From contig NZ_AP018165.1 of NCBI RefSeq assembly GCF_002356335.1, positions 1,178,001 through 1,242,000 of the forward strand: a stretch of 64,000 bases of DNA. Reading direction: 5' to 3'. The notes beneath the pieces are model-generated. The model worked only from the letters and a program-made list of their open reading frames with translations, did no database searches and was not told the origin of the DNA. This DNA comes from [Mycobacterium] stephanolepidis (GTDB lineage Bacteria > Actinomycetota > Actinomycetes > Mycobacteriales > Mycobacteriaceae). Below are positions 46,014 through 55,046 of the stretch, in pieces. The translations under genes and the position numbers were made by a program. Within the stretch, counting starts at the first letter, position 1; each line of letters opens with the position of its first letter.

Positions 46014-46502
46014 ATGCCGACGATTACTCCATGCCTCTGGTTCGATACCCGCGCCGAAGAGGCCGCCAACTTCTATGTGTCCGTGTTTCCGAACTCCCGG
46101 ATTCTCGAGGTCACCCACTACGGACCGAACACCCCAATGCCGGAGGGCACAGTGCTCACCGTCGAGTTCGAGCTCGACGGGCAGCGGTACACCGCGCTTA
46201 ACGGTGGGCCCCAGTTCACATTTGATGAGGCGATCTCGTTTCAGATCGACTGTGGGTCTCAAGACGAGGTCGATCGTTACTGGGAGGCGCTGACGGCGGA
46301 CGGGGGAGAAGAGTCCCAATGCGGTTGGCTCAAGGACAAATTCGGGGTCTCCTGGCAGGTGGTCTCGCGCGAGCTGATCGACCTGATCTTCCACTCCGAT
46401 CCGGTGACCGGTAACGCCGCGATGCAGGCCATGATGACCATGCGCAAACTCGATGTGGCCGTCGCCAAGGACGCGGTGGCCGCAGCGCAGTCCCGGTCTT
46501 AG
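46014..46502 (+). CDS. PhnB-like VOC protein
   Basis: 162 residues beginning MPTITPCLWFDTRAEEAANFY, then NGGPQFTFDEAISFQIDC and CGWLKDKFGVSWQVVSRELID. This is the PhnB/3-demethylubiquinone-like group of the VOC superfamily, usually annotated as VOC family protein; most are not methyltransferases. ATG 46014, 31 nt after the acyltransferase-like gene on the same strand. Function unknown. Confidence 0.85.
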   Translation: MPTITPCLWFDTRAEEAANFYVSVFPNSRILEVTHYGPNTPMPEGTVLTVEFELDGQRYTALNGGPQFTFDEAISFQIDCGSQDEVDRYWEALTADGGEESQCGWLKDKFGVSWQVVSRELIDLIFHSDPVTGNAAMQAMMTMRKLDVAVAKDAVAAAQSRS

Positions 46503-46520
46503 TCGTCGTCGCCGAAGTCG

Positions 46521-47195
46521 TTACCTTTGCAGGCTGATGGTGAGGGTCTGATCATCGGTTCTCCAGCGAGTGGCGGATGAGATCACGACTGCGCCGGCTT
46601 CGGATGCGGTGAATTTCCATCCCCTGAGTACGTCATTGGGGTCGTTGATCGTTGCCAGGTCACTGACCGGATGTCCGACAGGTAGGCGAAGGGCTCCGAT
46701 CGACCCCTTGATCGTTTCGATGCGACCACTGTCGTTGACGACCTTCAGATCAAAGTCGGGCTGGAGCCGTGCCGGCGCCACGGCCACGAGCAGACGGCTC
46801 GTCCCCGATGACCAGTTCTCGATGATGTCGCCTGGCCGAATGCCCTTCATGTCGACTGGGTCACCGGCAAGCACCGCAGTAGGCGAGTAGGTTCCGAGTA
46901 CTGCCAACTGAGTCTGCATGGCTGCCTCGCCGGAGCGTTTGGCTGTGAACGGCCGAGTGCCGGTACACACGGCGACTCTTTCGTTGACAGCGCATTGGAT
47001 CCCCGTGGCCAGCGCAATGGTCACTTGCGGAAAGGTGCCAATCTGAACGTGGCTGGTCGTTGTCGGCGCAGATGCCGTCACGGCGGGCGGCGCGGTGGAC
47101 TGCACCTCGTGTGTCGCGGTGGGCGGCGCCTCATGCCCGGTGCAGCTGCCTGCGGTCGCCGCCACAGCCAACGCTAGAAGCATGCTTGCGATCAT
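46521..47195 (-). CDS. Hypothetical lipoprotein
   Basis: 224 residues from ATG 47195 (longer starts lack a signal). N-terminal hydrophobic stretch MIASMLLALAVAATAGSC ends in a lipobox-like AGSC, then a Thr/Pro linker and a compact beta-rich domain containing DIIENWSSGTSRLLVAVAP and LRGWKFTASEAGAVVIS. No family recognised. It is separated from the VOC gene by an 18-nt convergent gap. Confidence 0.6.
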   Translation of the reverse strand: MIASMLLALAVAATAGSCTGHEAPPTATHEVQSTAPPAVTASAPTTTSHVQIGTFPQVTIALATGIQCAVNERVAVCTGTRPFTAKRSGEAAMQTQLAVLGTYSPTAVLAGDPVDMKGIRPGDIIENWSSGTSRLLVAVAPARLQPDFDLKVVNDSGRIETIKGSIGALRLPVGHPVSDLATINDPNDVLRGWKFTASEAGAVVISSATRWRTDDQTLTISLQR

Positions 47196-47586
47196 CCGGC
47201 TGATGTGGCTCAGGCTGTCCGCGCAACGCACGCCCGTCACGGTCGCACTTAGTTTGTGTGGGGTTGTGGGCATTCAATGCCTACCTTCCTGAGTGGGTGG
47301 TTTGGCGCTGCGGCATAGCGTCGTACTCACATCACGGACGCGCCGGACGGGTTGCAGCCGATGCTCGACGGCTAGTTACGGCTTGCCGAAGGTGTTGCGG
47401 GGCTGAAATACGCGCTGCAGGTGGGCGAGTAGTTCTGGGACCAGGCCGACGTCGTTGAAGGGGGTAGACGTTGTCGAGGGTGTGCCTCATCGACTGTGGG
47501 CGCTAATTCGCCTGTCATGCGGGCAGTTTCATGCGGCGCAAGCTGTCCCAGCACATCGATGGCTTGATGCCGGTCGGGCATATCGG
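47196..47586. other. Intergenic stretch, possible small ORF remnants
   Basis: No convincing gene found. A minus frame of about 69 codons at 47372-47581 (start MPDRHQAIDVLGQL) lacks a ribosome site and a recognisable pattern, and another frame shows a Pro/Arg-rich run. It could be decayed coding sequence downstream of the type-VII-style operon. Confidence 0.3.
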
Positions 47587-48876
47587 CTACTTCTCGTCGC
47601 CGAAGTCGACGTTCCAGCCCATGGACTTGTAGCGGCGTTTCTCCGACTCGCGGCGCTGCTTCTCGGCACGTTCGTGCTCGGACCAGTCGCCGATGACGCC
47701 GGGGGATGCCTTGGGTAGATCGCCGAACAGCTCGTTGCCGTTGTCCCAGTTGATGAGGAACTCCGGGGTCTGGTGTTCGTCGTCGTCTTCGCCCTTGCCG
47801 CCGCGGCCGTGGGCGCCGCCCATGGGGGCCATGCCCATGCCGCCCATACCCATTGCGCCACCACGGACCCCGGCACCGCCGATGCCGGCGGCGTTGGTTC
47901 CGGCGCCGCCCGGGCCGGGTACACCCGCGCCACCGCGCAATGCTCCTGGGCCGCTGAGGGTTCCGGTGCCCGAGCCCGATCCTGAGCCTGAGGGGGAGCC
48001 GAAACCTGCTGCGGTCGTGTTGCCGGGTGCCAGGCCGGAGCCGTCCTTGCCCAGGCCACCCGTGAGGCCGCTGAGTGCGTTGCCCAGGCCGCTACCCGAA
48101 CCGCCGGAGCCGCTTTGGGGGCTGCCGCCGCCCGCGCCACTGCCGCCGCCCGAACCCGCGCCCTGGCCTTGTCCGCTCTGGTTGCCCGAACCGTCGCTGA
48201 AGGCGGGCTTGGTGTTTTTGTCGGCGAGGCCGTTCGCCAGATTGTTTGAGGAGTTGGGGCTTTGGCCGCCACCGCCGCCGTTCTGGCCGCCGCCACCTCC
48301 ACCGCCGGTACCGGTTTCGGTTCCGTTGCTGGGCTGCTGAAGCGTGATGTTGCCGGGGTTGTTGCCCTTCGGTGGCTGGACATCGGTGACGTTGTCGCCC
48401 TCGCGGACAACCGGCTCGCTGAACAGGCCGACCATCTGAATACGTGCGAAGAACTGTTCTTGGTTTTTCCGCTGCTTGATCTCGGCGTCGGAGTATCCGG
48501 ACTTCTTCATCTGCGAGATCTGGGAGTCGGACATCGGTGGTTCGATGGTCCGTTTGGCGGTGCTCATCGCGTCGCCAAGGGGCGGCATCCTGTCGGCCAC
48601 GTGCCGAATGCTGATGATGCCTCGCTCTGAGGCCCGAAAGTACTCGGACATGTTGTTCTGCAAGGATTTCGCGGCCGCGCCGCGCCAGTCCTCGACCAGC
48701 ATGCCCTGCACCTTGCCGCCGAGGGTGTGCATGATGTCGCCCAGTTGTTCGGCGATGCTGTTGATCGACTCCTGGGCCGCCTGCGGGCTCCCCGTTTGGA
48801 ACGCTTGGGCGGCGTTGTAGATGGACTGGTGGTCGTGGCCTTCCCAGTGCTCCTTTTCGATCTGCTTCTTCCCCAT
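47587..48876 (-). CDS. WXG-like, glycine-rich type VII secretion-associated protein
   Basis: 429 residues. The N-terminal ~110 residues are helical: QAAQESINSIAEQLGDIMHT, then VEDWRGAAAKSL, the W-x-G turn of ESX substrates, and later EYFRASE, a possible Y-x-x-x-(D/E) secretion signal. The middle (roughly residues 190-350) is Gly/Ser/Asn-rich low complexity, and a conserved-looking C-terminus (EFLINWDNGNELFGDLP; WNVDFGDE) closes the protein. It is the last gene of the operon 49903 to 47587. ESX export is inferred. Confidence 0.7.
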   Translation of the reverse strand: MGKKQIEKEHWEGHDHQSIYNAAQAFQTGSPQAAQESINSIAEQLGDIMHTLGGKVQGMLVEDWRGAAAKSLQNNMSEYFRASERGIISIRHVADRMPPLGDAMSTAKRTIEPPMSDSQISQMKKSGYSDAEIKQRKNQEQFFARIQMVGLFSEPVVREGDNVTDVQPPKGNNPGNITLQQPSNGTETGTGGGGGGGQNGGGGGQSPNSSNNLANGLADKNTKPAFSDGSGNQSGQGQGAGSGGGSGAGGGSPQSGSGGSGSGLGNALSGLTGGLGKDGSGLAPGNTTAAGFGSPSGSGSGSGTGTLSGPGALRGGAGVPGPGGAGTNAAGIGGAGVRGGAMGMGGMGMAPMGGAHGRGGKGEDDDEHQTPEFLINWDNGNELFGDLPKASPGVIGDWSEHERAEKQRRESEKRRYKSMGWNVDFGDEK

Positions 48877-48903
48877 GTCTTCTCCTCCTGAAAACTATTG
48901 GCT

Positions 48904-49497
48904 CTAAGGTATTTTCGGCTCGATCTGCTTCATGATTTGCAGAGCCAGCGGGCATTGGTCATAACGTTGGCGAGTCAAGTCCAGATTGAGATCAACCTGG
49001 ACTGCTACGACGGATTGCTGTGAAGTGATAGCGACCGCGCAACCAATCGAGTTACTGGTCTTGACTAGCCACCCGGATCGTGAGCCGACCTGAACTCGCT
49101 CTTGACGTTCGAATCGCTTCTGAGGTTGTTCCAGCTGATCCAGGTTCGCATCCACCGCATAGATTTTGACGCCCCACTTGGGTCCATCCCAAATGCATCC
49201 ACGAACGTTCTGACCAAAAGCGGCGGTATGGGCGTCTCGCTTGGTAGGGCTGACCTCCCAAGTCGCAACATCTGTATCGGTGATGGCCGTGCACGCGTCG
49301 AAGGTGGTCCCGTGGGCAGGATTGTTGGTGCTTGTTGTTGTCGTAGACGACGTACTGGCGGATGAGGAAAACGAACTTGATGAGGAGACGGAACCTGGGG
49401 TAGGTGTGCCTTGGATTCCGCCATGTGCGCACCCCGAGACCACCGCAGCCGAGGCGGCGACAACGGCGATCCATGTCATCTTCATCTGTTCGAGCAT
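48904..49497 (-). CDS. DUF3558 lipoprotein
   Basis: 197 residues from ATG 49497. Lipoprotein signal MTWIAVVAASAAVVSGC, Ser/Thr linker, then the DUF3558-type domain with FDACTAITDTDVATWEV and RGCIWDGPKWGVKIY, and a C-terminal YDQCPLALQIMKQI. Four cysteines are in DUF3558-like spacing. DUF3558 proteins are common in actinobacteria next to type VII secretion or PE/PPE-like genes. It lies between a WXG-like gene and the Gly-rich WXG protein in one operon. Confidence 0.75.
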   Translation of the reverse strand: MLEQMKMTWIAVVAASAAVVSGCAHGGIQGTPTPGSVSSSSSFSSSASTSSTTTTSTNNPAHGTTFDACTAITDTDVATWEVSPTKRDAHTAAFGQNVRGCIWDGPKWGVKIYAVDANLDQLEQPQKRFERQERVQVGSRSGWLVKTSNSIGCAVAITSQQSVVAVQVDLNLDLTRQRYDQCPLALQIMKQIEPKIP

Positions 49498-49507
49498 TCC
49501 TAACGCG

Positions 49508-49903
49508 TCAGCTGGTGGTGGGTGGCGGGTAGACGCCCCGCCCTTTACTGTCGATGGTGTCACCCCTGAGCTGTTCGAACGACTCGGCGTTCCGGTGTTC
49601 GGTGCTGTCGTACTCGTTCTGTGCAACCTTGGCCCACTCAGCCCACGTCTTCACAGTTTCGATGTGCGCGTCGATGACAGCGACGACTGAGTCTGATTCA
49701 GCAGTTACTAGCTCGTTCAGCGCCTCGTTCCAAGAGGTGCCCTCGGCGCACGAGCCCATGCCTAGATCCAGGTAGTTGCCGACGGCGTCCCTCCGCAGCG
49801 CTTCCAGCTTGTCGACCGCTGCACTGAATTCCTGTGACACCTTCGTTGCGGCACCGGGCGCCAGGTGCAGCTCGTTCATATCGAGCCCTGATTCTCCGGG
49901 CAT
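49508..49903 (-). CDS. WXG100-like small protein, type VII secretion style
   Basis: 131 residues: MPGESGLDMNELHLAPGAAT, then helices containing NYLDLGMGSCAEGTSWNEAL and VKTWAEWAKVAQNEYDSTE. Helix-turn-helix layout and size fit ESX-type targets, though the WxG is not exact; a YDSTE motif may be the Y-x-x-x-(D/E) export signal. First gene of the operon ending at 47587, 10 nt upstream of the DUF3558 gene. A role as a secreted partner is inferred from context. Confidence 0.65.
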   Translation of the reverse strand: MPGESGLDMNELHLAPGAATKVSQEFSAAVDKLEALRRDAVGNYLDLGMGSCAEGTSWNEALNELVTAESDSVVAVIDAHIETVKTWAEWAKVAQNEYDSTEHRNAESFEQLRGDTIDSKGRGVYPPPTTS

Positions 49904-50038
49904 GGACGCTCCCCTCGCTGGTCAAGCGGACATGATTGTCCTACATATACCTCTGACGCCGGATGAGCTGGTTTGGTTCCATGTTTTTCCGGGGGAGCCT
50001 CGAGTGGGCATATGGGATCCCTGCCCCCTTCGCCGAGC

Positions 50039-50086
50039 GCATACCGTACGCAGGTGAAATGCCCGAAAGACCTGCGTGCGGTATGC
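50039..50086. repeat. Long hairpin in a divergent intergenic region
   Basis: Arms of 17 nt, 50039-50055 and 50070-50086 (GCATACCGTACGCAGGT with a single mismatch compatible with G-U pairing), 14-nt loop. It lies between the ESX-type operon and the MMPL gene, which are divergent, so a gene terminator is not expected. No U tract. Confidence 0.6.
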
Positions 50087-50122
50087 AGTCGGCGGGGACG
50101 CTCAGACTCTTGACCGCCTAAC

Positions 50123-50135
50123 TTATCGCTGATAA
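50123..50135. promoter_or_regulatory. Possible TetR operator upstream of the MMPL gene
   Basis: TTATC-GCT-GATAA, a perfect dyad, with AACTTA repeated at 50120-50125 and 50134-50139. It lies 36 nt upstream of the MMPL start, which is followed by a TetR gene in the same operon; autoregulation is inferred. Confidence 0.5.
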
Positions 50136-50170
50136 CTTAACGCCGTTATTCTCTGGAGGAAGGCGTTGCG

Positions 50171-52381
50171 ATGCTGGAACGTTTGGCTCGATCGGTTATC
50201 GCGGCACCGCGCCTCGTACTCGGTGCGGCACTACTTGTCGCCATAGCGGCCGCCATCTTCGGGGTACCGGTAACCAAGCACCTCGCCGCGGGCGGGCAGC
50301 AGGACCCCAACTCCGAGTCTGCCCATGTGACACGGGTTCTCGCCGACAAGTTCGGCATCAGCGATCAGTCGCTGGTCTTCATGCTCATCAGTGAGCATGG
50401 CGTAAAGAGCCCGCAGATGCATGCCGTCGCAAGCGATCTGGAGCGCCAGCTCAAGGAATCCGGCGAGGTGCTCAACTTGACCTCCGCGTGGACGGCCCCA
50501 CCTCCCGTCGCCGAGGACCTCCTCGGCACGGATGGCAAGTCCGGGCTGATCGTCGCCGGACTGACCGGAGGTGAGAACGACGCACAGAAGCACGCGGCCA
50601 CTCTCATCAAGTCGCTCGCTGTTGATCGCGACGGAGTCTCGGTCAAGGCCGGAGGAGTCGCCACCCTCTACAACCAGATCGTCACGCAGTCCGAGAAGGA
50701 CCTGCTGGTCATGGAATCGATCGCGATTCCGATCAGTTTCGTGGTGCTGGTCTGGATCTTCGGCGGTCTCTACGCGGCGCTACTGCCCCTGGTGGTCGGG
50801 GTGTTCTCGATCGTCGGGGCGATGTCGATCCTGCGGGGCCTGACGTACGTCACCGACGTGTCGGTGTTCGCGCTGAACCTTGCCGTCGCAATGGGATTGG
50901 CGCTTGCTATCGACTACTCGCTGTTGATCATCAGCCGCTATCGCGAAGAGGTGAACGCCGGTAAACCTCGCGACGAGGCGCTGGTGCTCACCATGACGAC
51001 GGCGGGGCGCACCGTACTGTTCTCGGCGCTGACGGTCGCCCTCGCGTTGGTGGCGCTGATCTTGTTCCCGATGTACTTCCTCAAGTCATTCGGCTACGCG
51101 GGTGTCGCTGTGGTCTTCGTCGGAGCCATCGCGGCGCTCATCATCGTGCCGGCGGTGGTCACGCTGCTCGGCGATCGAATCGACGCCCTCGACGTGCGCC
51201 GCCTCATCCGCAAGATCCTGGGCAGGCCAGAACCCGTGGCCAAGGACGTCACCGAAACGTTCTGGTACCGGAACACCAAACGCGTTATGGCCCGCTCGAT
51301 TCCGATCGCCGTTGTGATCGTCACGGCATTGGTGGTTCTCGGCCTACCGTTCCTCGACGGCAAGTTCGGCTTCCCGGACGATCGGGTGCTGCCCGCATCG
51401 GCCTCGGCCCACCAGGTCGGCAACGAGATGCGCCGCAATTTCAACAACAACAGCTCCACCAACCTGTCCGTGATCGCCGAGGGCATCGGTGCGGTGCCGC
51501 CGTCGGGAATCGATCAGTACGCAACGGATCTGTCGAAGATCGAGGATGTCACGGAGGTGGCCGCGCCCACCGGCGCCTTCATCCGGGGCATGAAGGTCGG
51601 TCCACCCTCGGGTGCAACCGGGATCAAAGACGGCACAGCGCTTTTCACGGTGCAAACGGGTGCCAAGCCCTACACGGCCGATGCGGAGCGTCAGCTTGAC
51701 GCCATCCATGCCCTGCCCGGCCCGGGCGAGACCACGGTGAAGATCGGTGGGGGAGCTCAACTGGACCGCGACGCCGTCGACGGCATCGTGCACAAGCTGC
51801 CCTTGGTACTGGCCATCATCGCGATCGTCACCTTTGCGCTCCTCTTCCTGCTGACCGGCTCGGTGGTGCTGCCCCTGAAGGCGCTCGTGCTCAACGTGTT
51901 ATCCCTGACGGCGACCTTTGGCGCGCTGATCTGGATTTTCCAGGAGGGACACCTGGGCGGATTCGGGACCGAGGTCACCGGCACGATCGTCGCCACCATG
52001 CCGATGCTGTTGTTCTGTATCGCGTTTGGACTGTCGATGGACTACGAGGTGTTCCTCATCTCCCGGATCCGCGAGTACTGGATGGCATCCGGACGCACCC
52101 GCGCCGACAACGACGAATCCGTGGCGCTCGGCGTCGCCCGCACCGGGCGGGTGGTCACCGCCGCGGCGATGATCATGACCATCGCTTTTGCCGCACTGAT
52201 GGCCGCGCAGGTGTCCTTCATGCGTATGTTCGGCACCGGACTGACCATCGCGATCGTGGTCGACGCCACCATCATCCGGATGCTGCTGGTGCCCTCGTTC
52301 ATGCGAATGCTCGGGCGCTTCAACTGGTGGGCTCCCAAGCCATTGGTCAAACTCCATGACCGAATCGGATTCAGTGACTAA
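50171..52381 (+). CDS. MMPL-family RND transporter
   Basis: 736 residues, twelve helices in the two-fold MMPL layout: an N-terminal helix, periplasmic loop (residues about 35-185), then the first bundle with AMGLALAIDYSLLIISRY and the second bundle with AFGLSMDYEVFLISRI; the buried Asp-Tyr pairs are the proton-relay residues of MmpL proteins. Shorter than lipid-exporting MmpL3 (no large C-terminal tail). GGAGGAAGG (50155-50163) precedes the ATG. It overlaps the tetR gene by 26 nt. Substrate, lipid or drug, unknown. Confidence 0.9.
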   Translation: MLERLARSVIAAPRLVLGAALLVAIAAAIFGVPVTKHLAAGGQQDPNSESAHVTRVLADKFGISDQSLVFMLISEHGVKSPQMHAVASDLERQLKESGEVLNLTSAWTAPPPVAEDLLGTDGKSGLIVAGLTGGENDAQKHAATLIKSLAVDRDGVSVKAGGVATLYNQIVTQSEKDLLVMESIAIPISFVVLVWIFGGLYAALLPLVVGVFSIVGAMSILRGLTYVTDVSVFALNLAVAMGLALAIDYSLLIISRYREEVNAGKPRDEALVLTMTTAGRTVLFSALTVALALVALILFPMYFLKSFGYAGVAVVFVGAIAALIIVPAVVTLLGDRIDALDVRRLIRKILGRPEPVAKDVTETFWYRNTKRVMARSIPIAVVIVTALVVLGLPFLDGKFGFPDDRVLPASASAHQVGNEMRRNFNNNSSTNLSVIAEGIGAVPPSGIDQYATDLSKIEDVTEVAAPTGAFIRGMKVGPPSGATGIKDGTALFTVQTGAKPYTADAERQLDAIHALPGPGETTVKIGGGAQLDRDAVDGIVHKLPLVLAIIAIVTFALLFLLTGSVVLPLKALVLNVLSLTATFGALIWIFQEGHLGGFGTEVTGTIVATMPMLLFCIAFGLSMDYEVFLISRIREYWMASGRTRADNDESVALGVARTGRVVTAAAMIMTIAFAALMAAQVSFMRMFGTGLTIAIVVDATIIRMLLVPSFMRMLGRFNWWAPKPLVKLHDRIGFSD

Positions 52382-53015
52382 GCGTCAGCGTTCGTCGCGC
52401 GGGGAAGGAGACCAACTGCGCGACGAAATCATCGACGCCGCGATTGAACTTGTCCTGGAGGCCAAGGAGCTGCGCGCGCCGTCGATCCGTGAGGTGGCCC
52501 GCAAGATCGGTGTGACCCCGCCGTCGATCTATCTGCATTTCGCGGATAAGGACGAGCTGATGGACGCGGTGTGCGGGCAGTACTACCAGCGGCTGGACGA
52601 TGAGATGGTGGCGGCGGCCGTTGATCAGCAGACCACGCTGGAGCGCCTGCACGCGCAAGGTATGGCCTACGTGCGCTTCGCTGTCGCGACCCCGCTGATG
52701 TACCGGCTGGCTACCTCGGCGCCGCCCCGCGATGACAGCGAACTGGACGAAACGCTGGTAAGTGCGGCATTTGCGCACTTGCACAAGGGAGTTCAAGAAC
52801 TCGTGAAAGAAGGTTTCTACCCCGACGGCGACACCGTCGCAATGGGTCTGCAGCTGTGGTCCGCAGCGCATGGGGTGGCCTCGATGTTGGTCACCAAACC
52901 GTATCTGCCGTGGGGCGATGCGGAACTGTTCGCCGACAACGCATTACGCGCGGCCTGCCTGGGGCAGGCGGTCAGCGATGTCGACCTGACCGCGGTGCTG
53001 CCGCGTCAGAAGTAG
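52356..53015 (+). CDS. TetR-family regulator
   Basis: 219 residues. TetR HTH near residues 20-65: LRDEIIDAAIELVLE then SIREVARKIGVTPPSIYLHF and KDELMDAVC. Ligand domain begins about residue 75 with RLHAQGMAYVRFA. It overlaps the 3' end of the MMPL gene by 26 nt, so the two are co-expressed and the regulator probably represses the operon through the dyad at 50123-50135. Confidence 0.9.
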   Translation: MTESDSVTKRQRSSRGEGDQLRDEIIDAAIELVLEAKELRAPSIREVARKIGVTPPSIYLHFADKDELMDAVCGQYYQRLDDEMVAAAVDQQTTLERLHAQGMAYVRFAVATPLMYRLATSAPPRDDSELDETLVSAAFAHLHKGVQELVKEGFYPDGDTVAMGLQLWSAAHGVASMLVTKPYLPWGDAELFADNALRAACLGQAVSDVDLTAVLPRQK

Positions 53016-53818
53016 AGCTGCACCGACGCCAATGTGCCCGGTGCCGCCGAGTTGTTGGAGAACTCGAAGAGCCCGACTCCGCGCCGATCACCCAGATGCA
53101 CGGTGGCCGACACCGAGGAGCCCGCGGCCAATAGCTTGTCAACGGTCAATGAGCTTGTTGCCGAGACGAACTCGGCCAGCGATGCGTCGGCAACGCCGTC
53201 CAGGGAGAGGGAGGCCTCGGGGGAGAGTAGCCGGGTGACCGTCGGGACGTCCCGGGCAGCCAGGGCGCCCGCCAGTTCCTGGACGCGCTGCTTGCCTGTC
53301 TCGCGAACGCCATTGAGGCCGCGCATGAACCCCAGCACTCCGTTGAGTCCCTGGTTCTTGAGCAGTTGCGGTCCCAGCTTTGCGCTTGCGAGTAGCCCAT
53401 CGCTACCGGCGCCCAACAGCTGGCCGATCATGGCACGCAATTCCCAGAACGCGAACAACCGGTCGATCTTGAGCGATGCAGCGGGCCCGTCCTCCACCAC
53501 GTCATAACGCAGGTGCATCGGGATGTGCATGGTGACGCCGGTCGACATCGTCGTGTGAATGGTCAGATCGCGCAGTACCGACATTCCGGCAACCACATCG
53601 TTTTCGACCTCGAACACGATGGTGTTGGGCGCGATGAAGGTGTCGTAGAACTTGCTGATCGCGGCCTCGCCGATATGAGGCCGTGAACCCACCGGGTCAT
53701 TGACCTGGCCATAGGTGGCGAAGAGGCCGACCCAGGTGTCCTTGTCGTGTGCACCGACAGCTGCGGGCGACGCCTGAACGGTCGCCAGCAGCTCGTCGGC
53801 GAATGGTGCGCTGGACAC
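53006..53818 (-). CDS. SnoaL-like protein of unknown function
   Basis: 270 residues from GTG 53818. Starts VSSAPFADELLATVQASPAA, contains DTWVGLFATYGQVNDPVGS and the NTF2-like HIGEAAISKFYDTFIAP, then a second half ending RRGVGLFEFSNNSAAP. Looks like two NTF2-like halves. No enzyme motif fixed. It overlaps the tetR stop by 10 nt (convergent) and is 4 nt downstream of tpx, probably co-transcribed. Confidence 0.6.
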   Translation of the reverse strand: MSSAPFADELLATVQASPAAVGAHDKDTWVGLFATYGQVNDPVGSRPHIGEAAISKFYDTFIAPNTIVFEVENDVVAGMSVLRDLTIHTTMSTGVTMHIPMHLRYDVVEDGPAASLKIDRLFAFWELRAMIGQLLGAGSDGLLASAKLGPQLLKNQGLNGVLGFMRGLNGVRETGKQRVQELAGALAARDVPTVTRLLSPEASLSLDGVADASLAEFVSATSSLTVDKLLAAGSSVSATVHLGDRRGVGLFEFSNNSAAPGTLASVQLYF

Positions 53819-53822
53819 CGGT

Positions 53823-54317
53823 TTAGGACAGTGCCCCGAGCACCGCGTCGTAGTCGGGCTCCTGAGCGATCTCGGGCACCAGCTCGGTGTAGGCGACATT
53901 GCCGTCGGCGCCGATCACGACGATCGCGCGGCCCAGCAGCCCGGTCATCGGACCGTCGGCGATGGTGATGCCGAAGTCCTCACCGAATGCGCTACGGAAT
54001 GCCGAGGCGGTGCCCACGTTCTCGATGCCCTCTGCGCCGCAGAAACGCTTCTGGGCAAACGGCAGGTCCTTGGACACGCACAGCACCGGCGCGCCCGCTT
54101 CGGCGGCACGCTGGTTGAAGGTCCGCACGCTGGTCTGGCAGACGGGGGTGTCGATCGAAGGAAAGATGTTGAGGATCACCGGCTTATCCCGGTACTGATC
54201 GCTGGTCACAGGGCCGAGATCGGCGCCTACCAGCTCAAATGCCGGGGCAGGAGAGCCGACAGCGGGAAGCTCGCCGACCGTGTTGATGGGGTTTCCGCGC
54301 AACGTGATCTGTGCCAT
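53823..54317 (-). CDS. tpx: Thiol peroxidase
   Basis: 164 residues, atypical 2-Cys peroxiredoxin using thioredoxin. Peroxidatic Cys60 in SIDTPVCQTSVRTFN and resolving Cys93 in QKRFCGAEG match Tpx exactly; Cys80 is also conserved. ATG 54317 gives the standard length. The longer frame to 54887 is antisense to the methyltransferase. Functions in detoxifying hydrogen and alkyl peroxides. Confidence 0.97.
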   Translation of the reverse strand: MAQITLRGNPINTVGELPAVGSPAPAFELVGADLGPVTSDQYRDKPVILNIFPSIDTPVCQTSVRTFNQRAAEAGAPVLCVSKDLPFAQKRFCGAEGIENVGTASAFRSAFGEDFGITIADGPMTGLLGRAIVVIGADGNVAYTELVPEIAQEPDYDAVLGALS

Positions 54318-54374
54318 GGGTCCAGTGTTCCAGAGTTCGTGTGCTGTTTGCATCAGCGGGGTTAGGTTGGAGGC

Positions 54375-55019
54375 ATGACGACGCCTGTCAGCTTCGATAA
54401 CCGGTTCTTCTCGGCAACGTGGTCCGCCATCGCGCGGCGCGAACCTCCAGAAATCAAGGAGCTGCGCGCCGAGAATCTGCGGGGCCTGACCGGACGCGTC
54501 CTGGAGGTGGGTGCCGGCACCGGCTCGAACTTCTCGCTGTACCCGAACACCGTGGCTTCGGTAACGGCCCTGGAACCCGAATCCGGGCTGCGTCCGCAGG
54601 CCGAGGATGCGGCCGCCGCCGCTGCGATCCCGGTGACGGTGACCGCAGGCGTATTCGAGGATCTCACCGTCACCGGCGAGGACCGATTCGATGCGGTGGT
54701 GTGCTCGCTGGTGTTGTGTTCGGTCAGCGACCCCGATCGTGCCGCCGCGCAGGCATTCGAAGTGCTCAAGCCCGGCGGTGAGGTGCGTTTCTTCGAGCAC
54801 GTCGCCCATGGGGGTGCGCTCGGAGTGGCTCAGCGCGCGGTCGACGCGACGTTCTGGCCCCGATTGTTCGGGAACTGTCATACGCACCGCGACACGCTGG
54901 CGGCGCTCGAGCGGGCAGGATTCGAGATCGAGGAACGGCGCGACGACTGGCTGAAGATATTCGGAATCCCGATGCCGTCCTCGTCGATCGTGATCGGCCG
55001 CGCGGTCAAACCCGCGTAG
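54375..55019 (+). CDS. Class I SAM-dependent methyltransferase
   Basis: 214 residues, Rossmann methyltransferase with motif I VLEVGAGTGSN, post-I PES acidic loop, and CSLVLCSVSDPDRAAA as motif IV region. A C-terminal RAVDATFWPRLFGNCHTHRDT helix-loop is typical of UbiE-like and arsenite/phospholipid methyltransferase relatives. GGAGG lies just before ATG 54375. Substrate unknown. Divergent from tpx. Confidence 0.85.
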   Translation: MTTPVSFDNRFFSATWSAIARREPPEIKELRAENLRGLTGRVLEVGAGTGSNFSLYPNTVASVTALEPESGLRPQAEDAAAAAAIPVTVTAGVFEDLTVTGEDRFDAVVCSLVLCSVSDPDRAAAQAFEVLKPGGEVRFFEHVAHGGALGVAQRAVDATFWPRLFGNCHTHRDTLAALERAGFEIEERRDDWLKIFGIPMPSSSIVIGRAVKPA

Positions 55020-55046
55020 CGCAGACGCGCTGGGAGCGCCCGCGGA

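Noticed and set aside
47693..48340. Pro-rich plus-strand frame of 215 codons
   Set aside because: It is the antisense of the Gly-rich part of the WXG-like protein (Gly codons read as Pro in reverse).
53823..54887. Extended tpx frame of 354 codons
   Set aside because: Only residues from ATG 54317 match thiol peroxidase; the rest is antisense to the methyltransferase.
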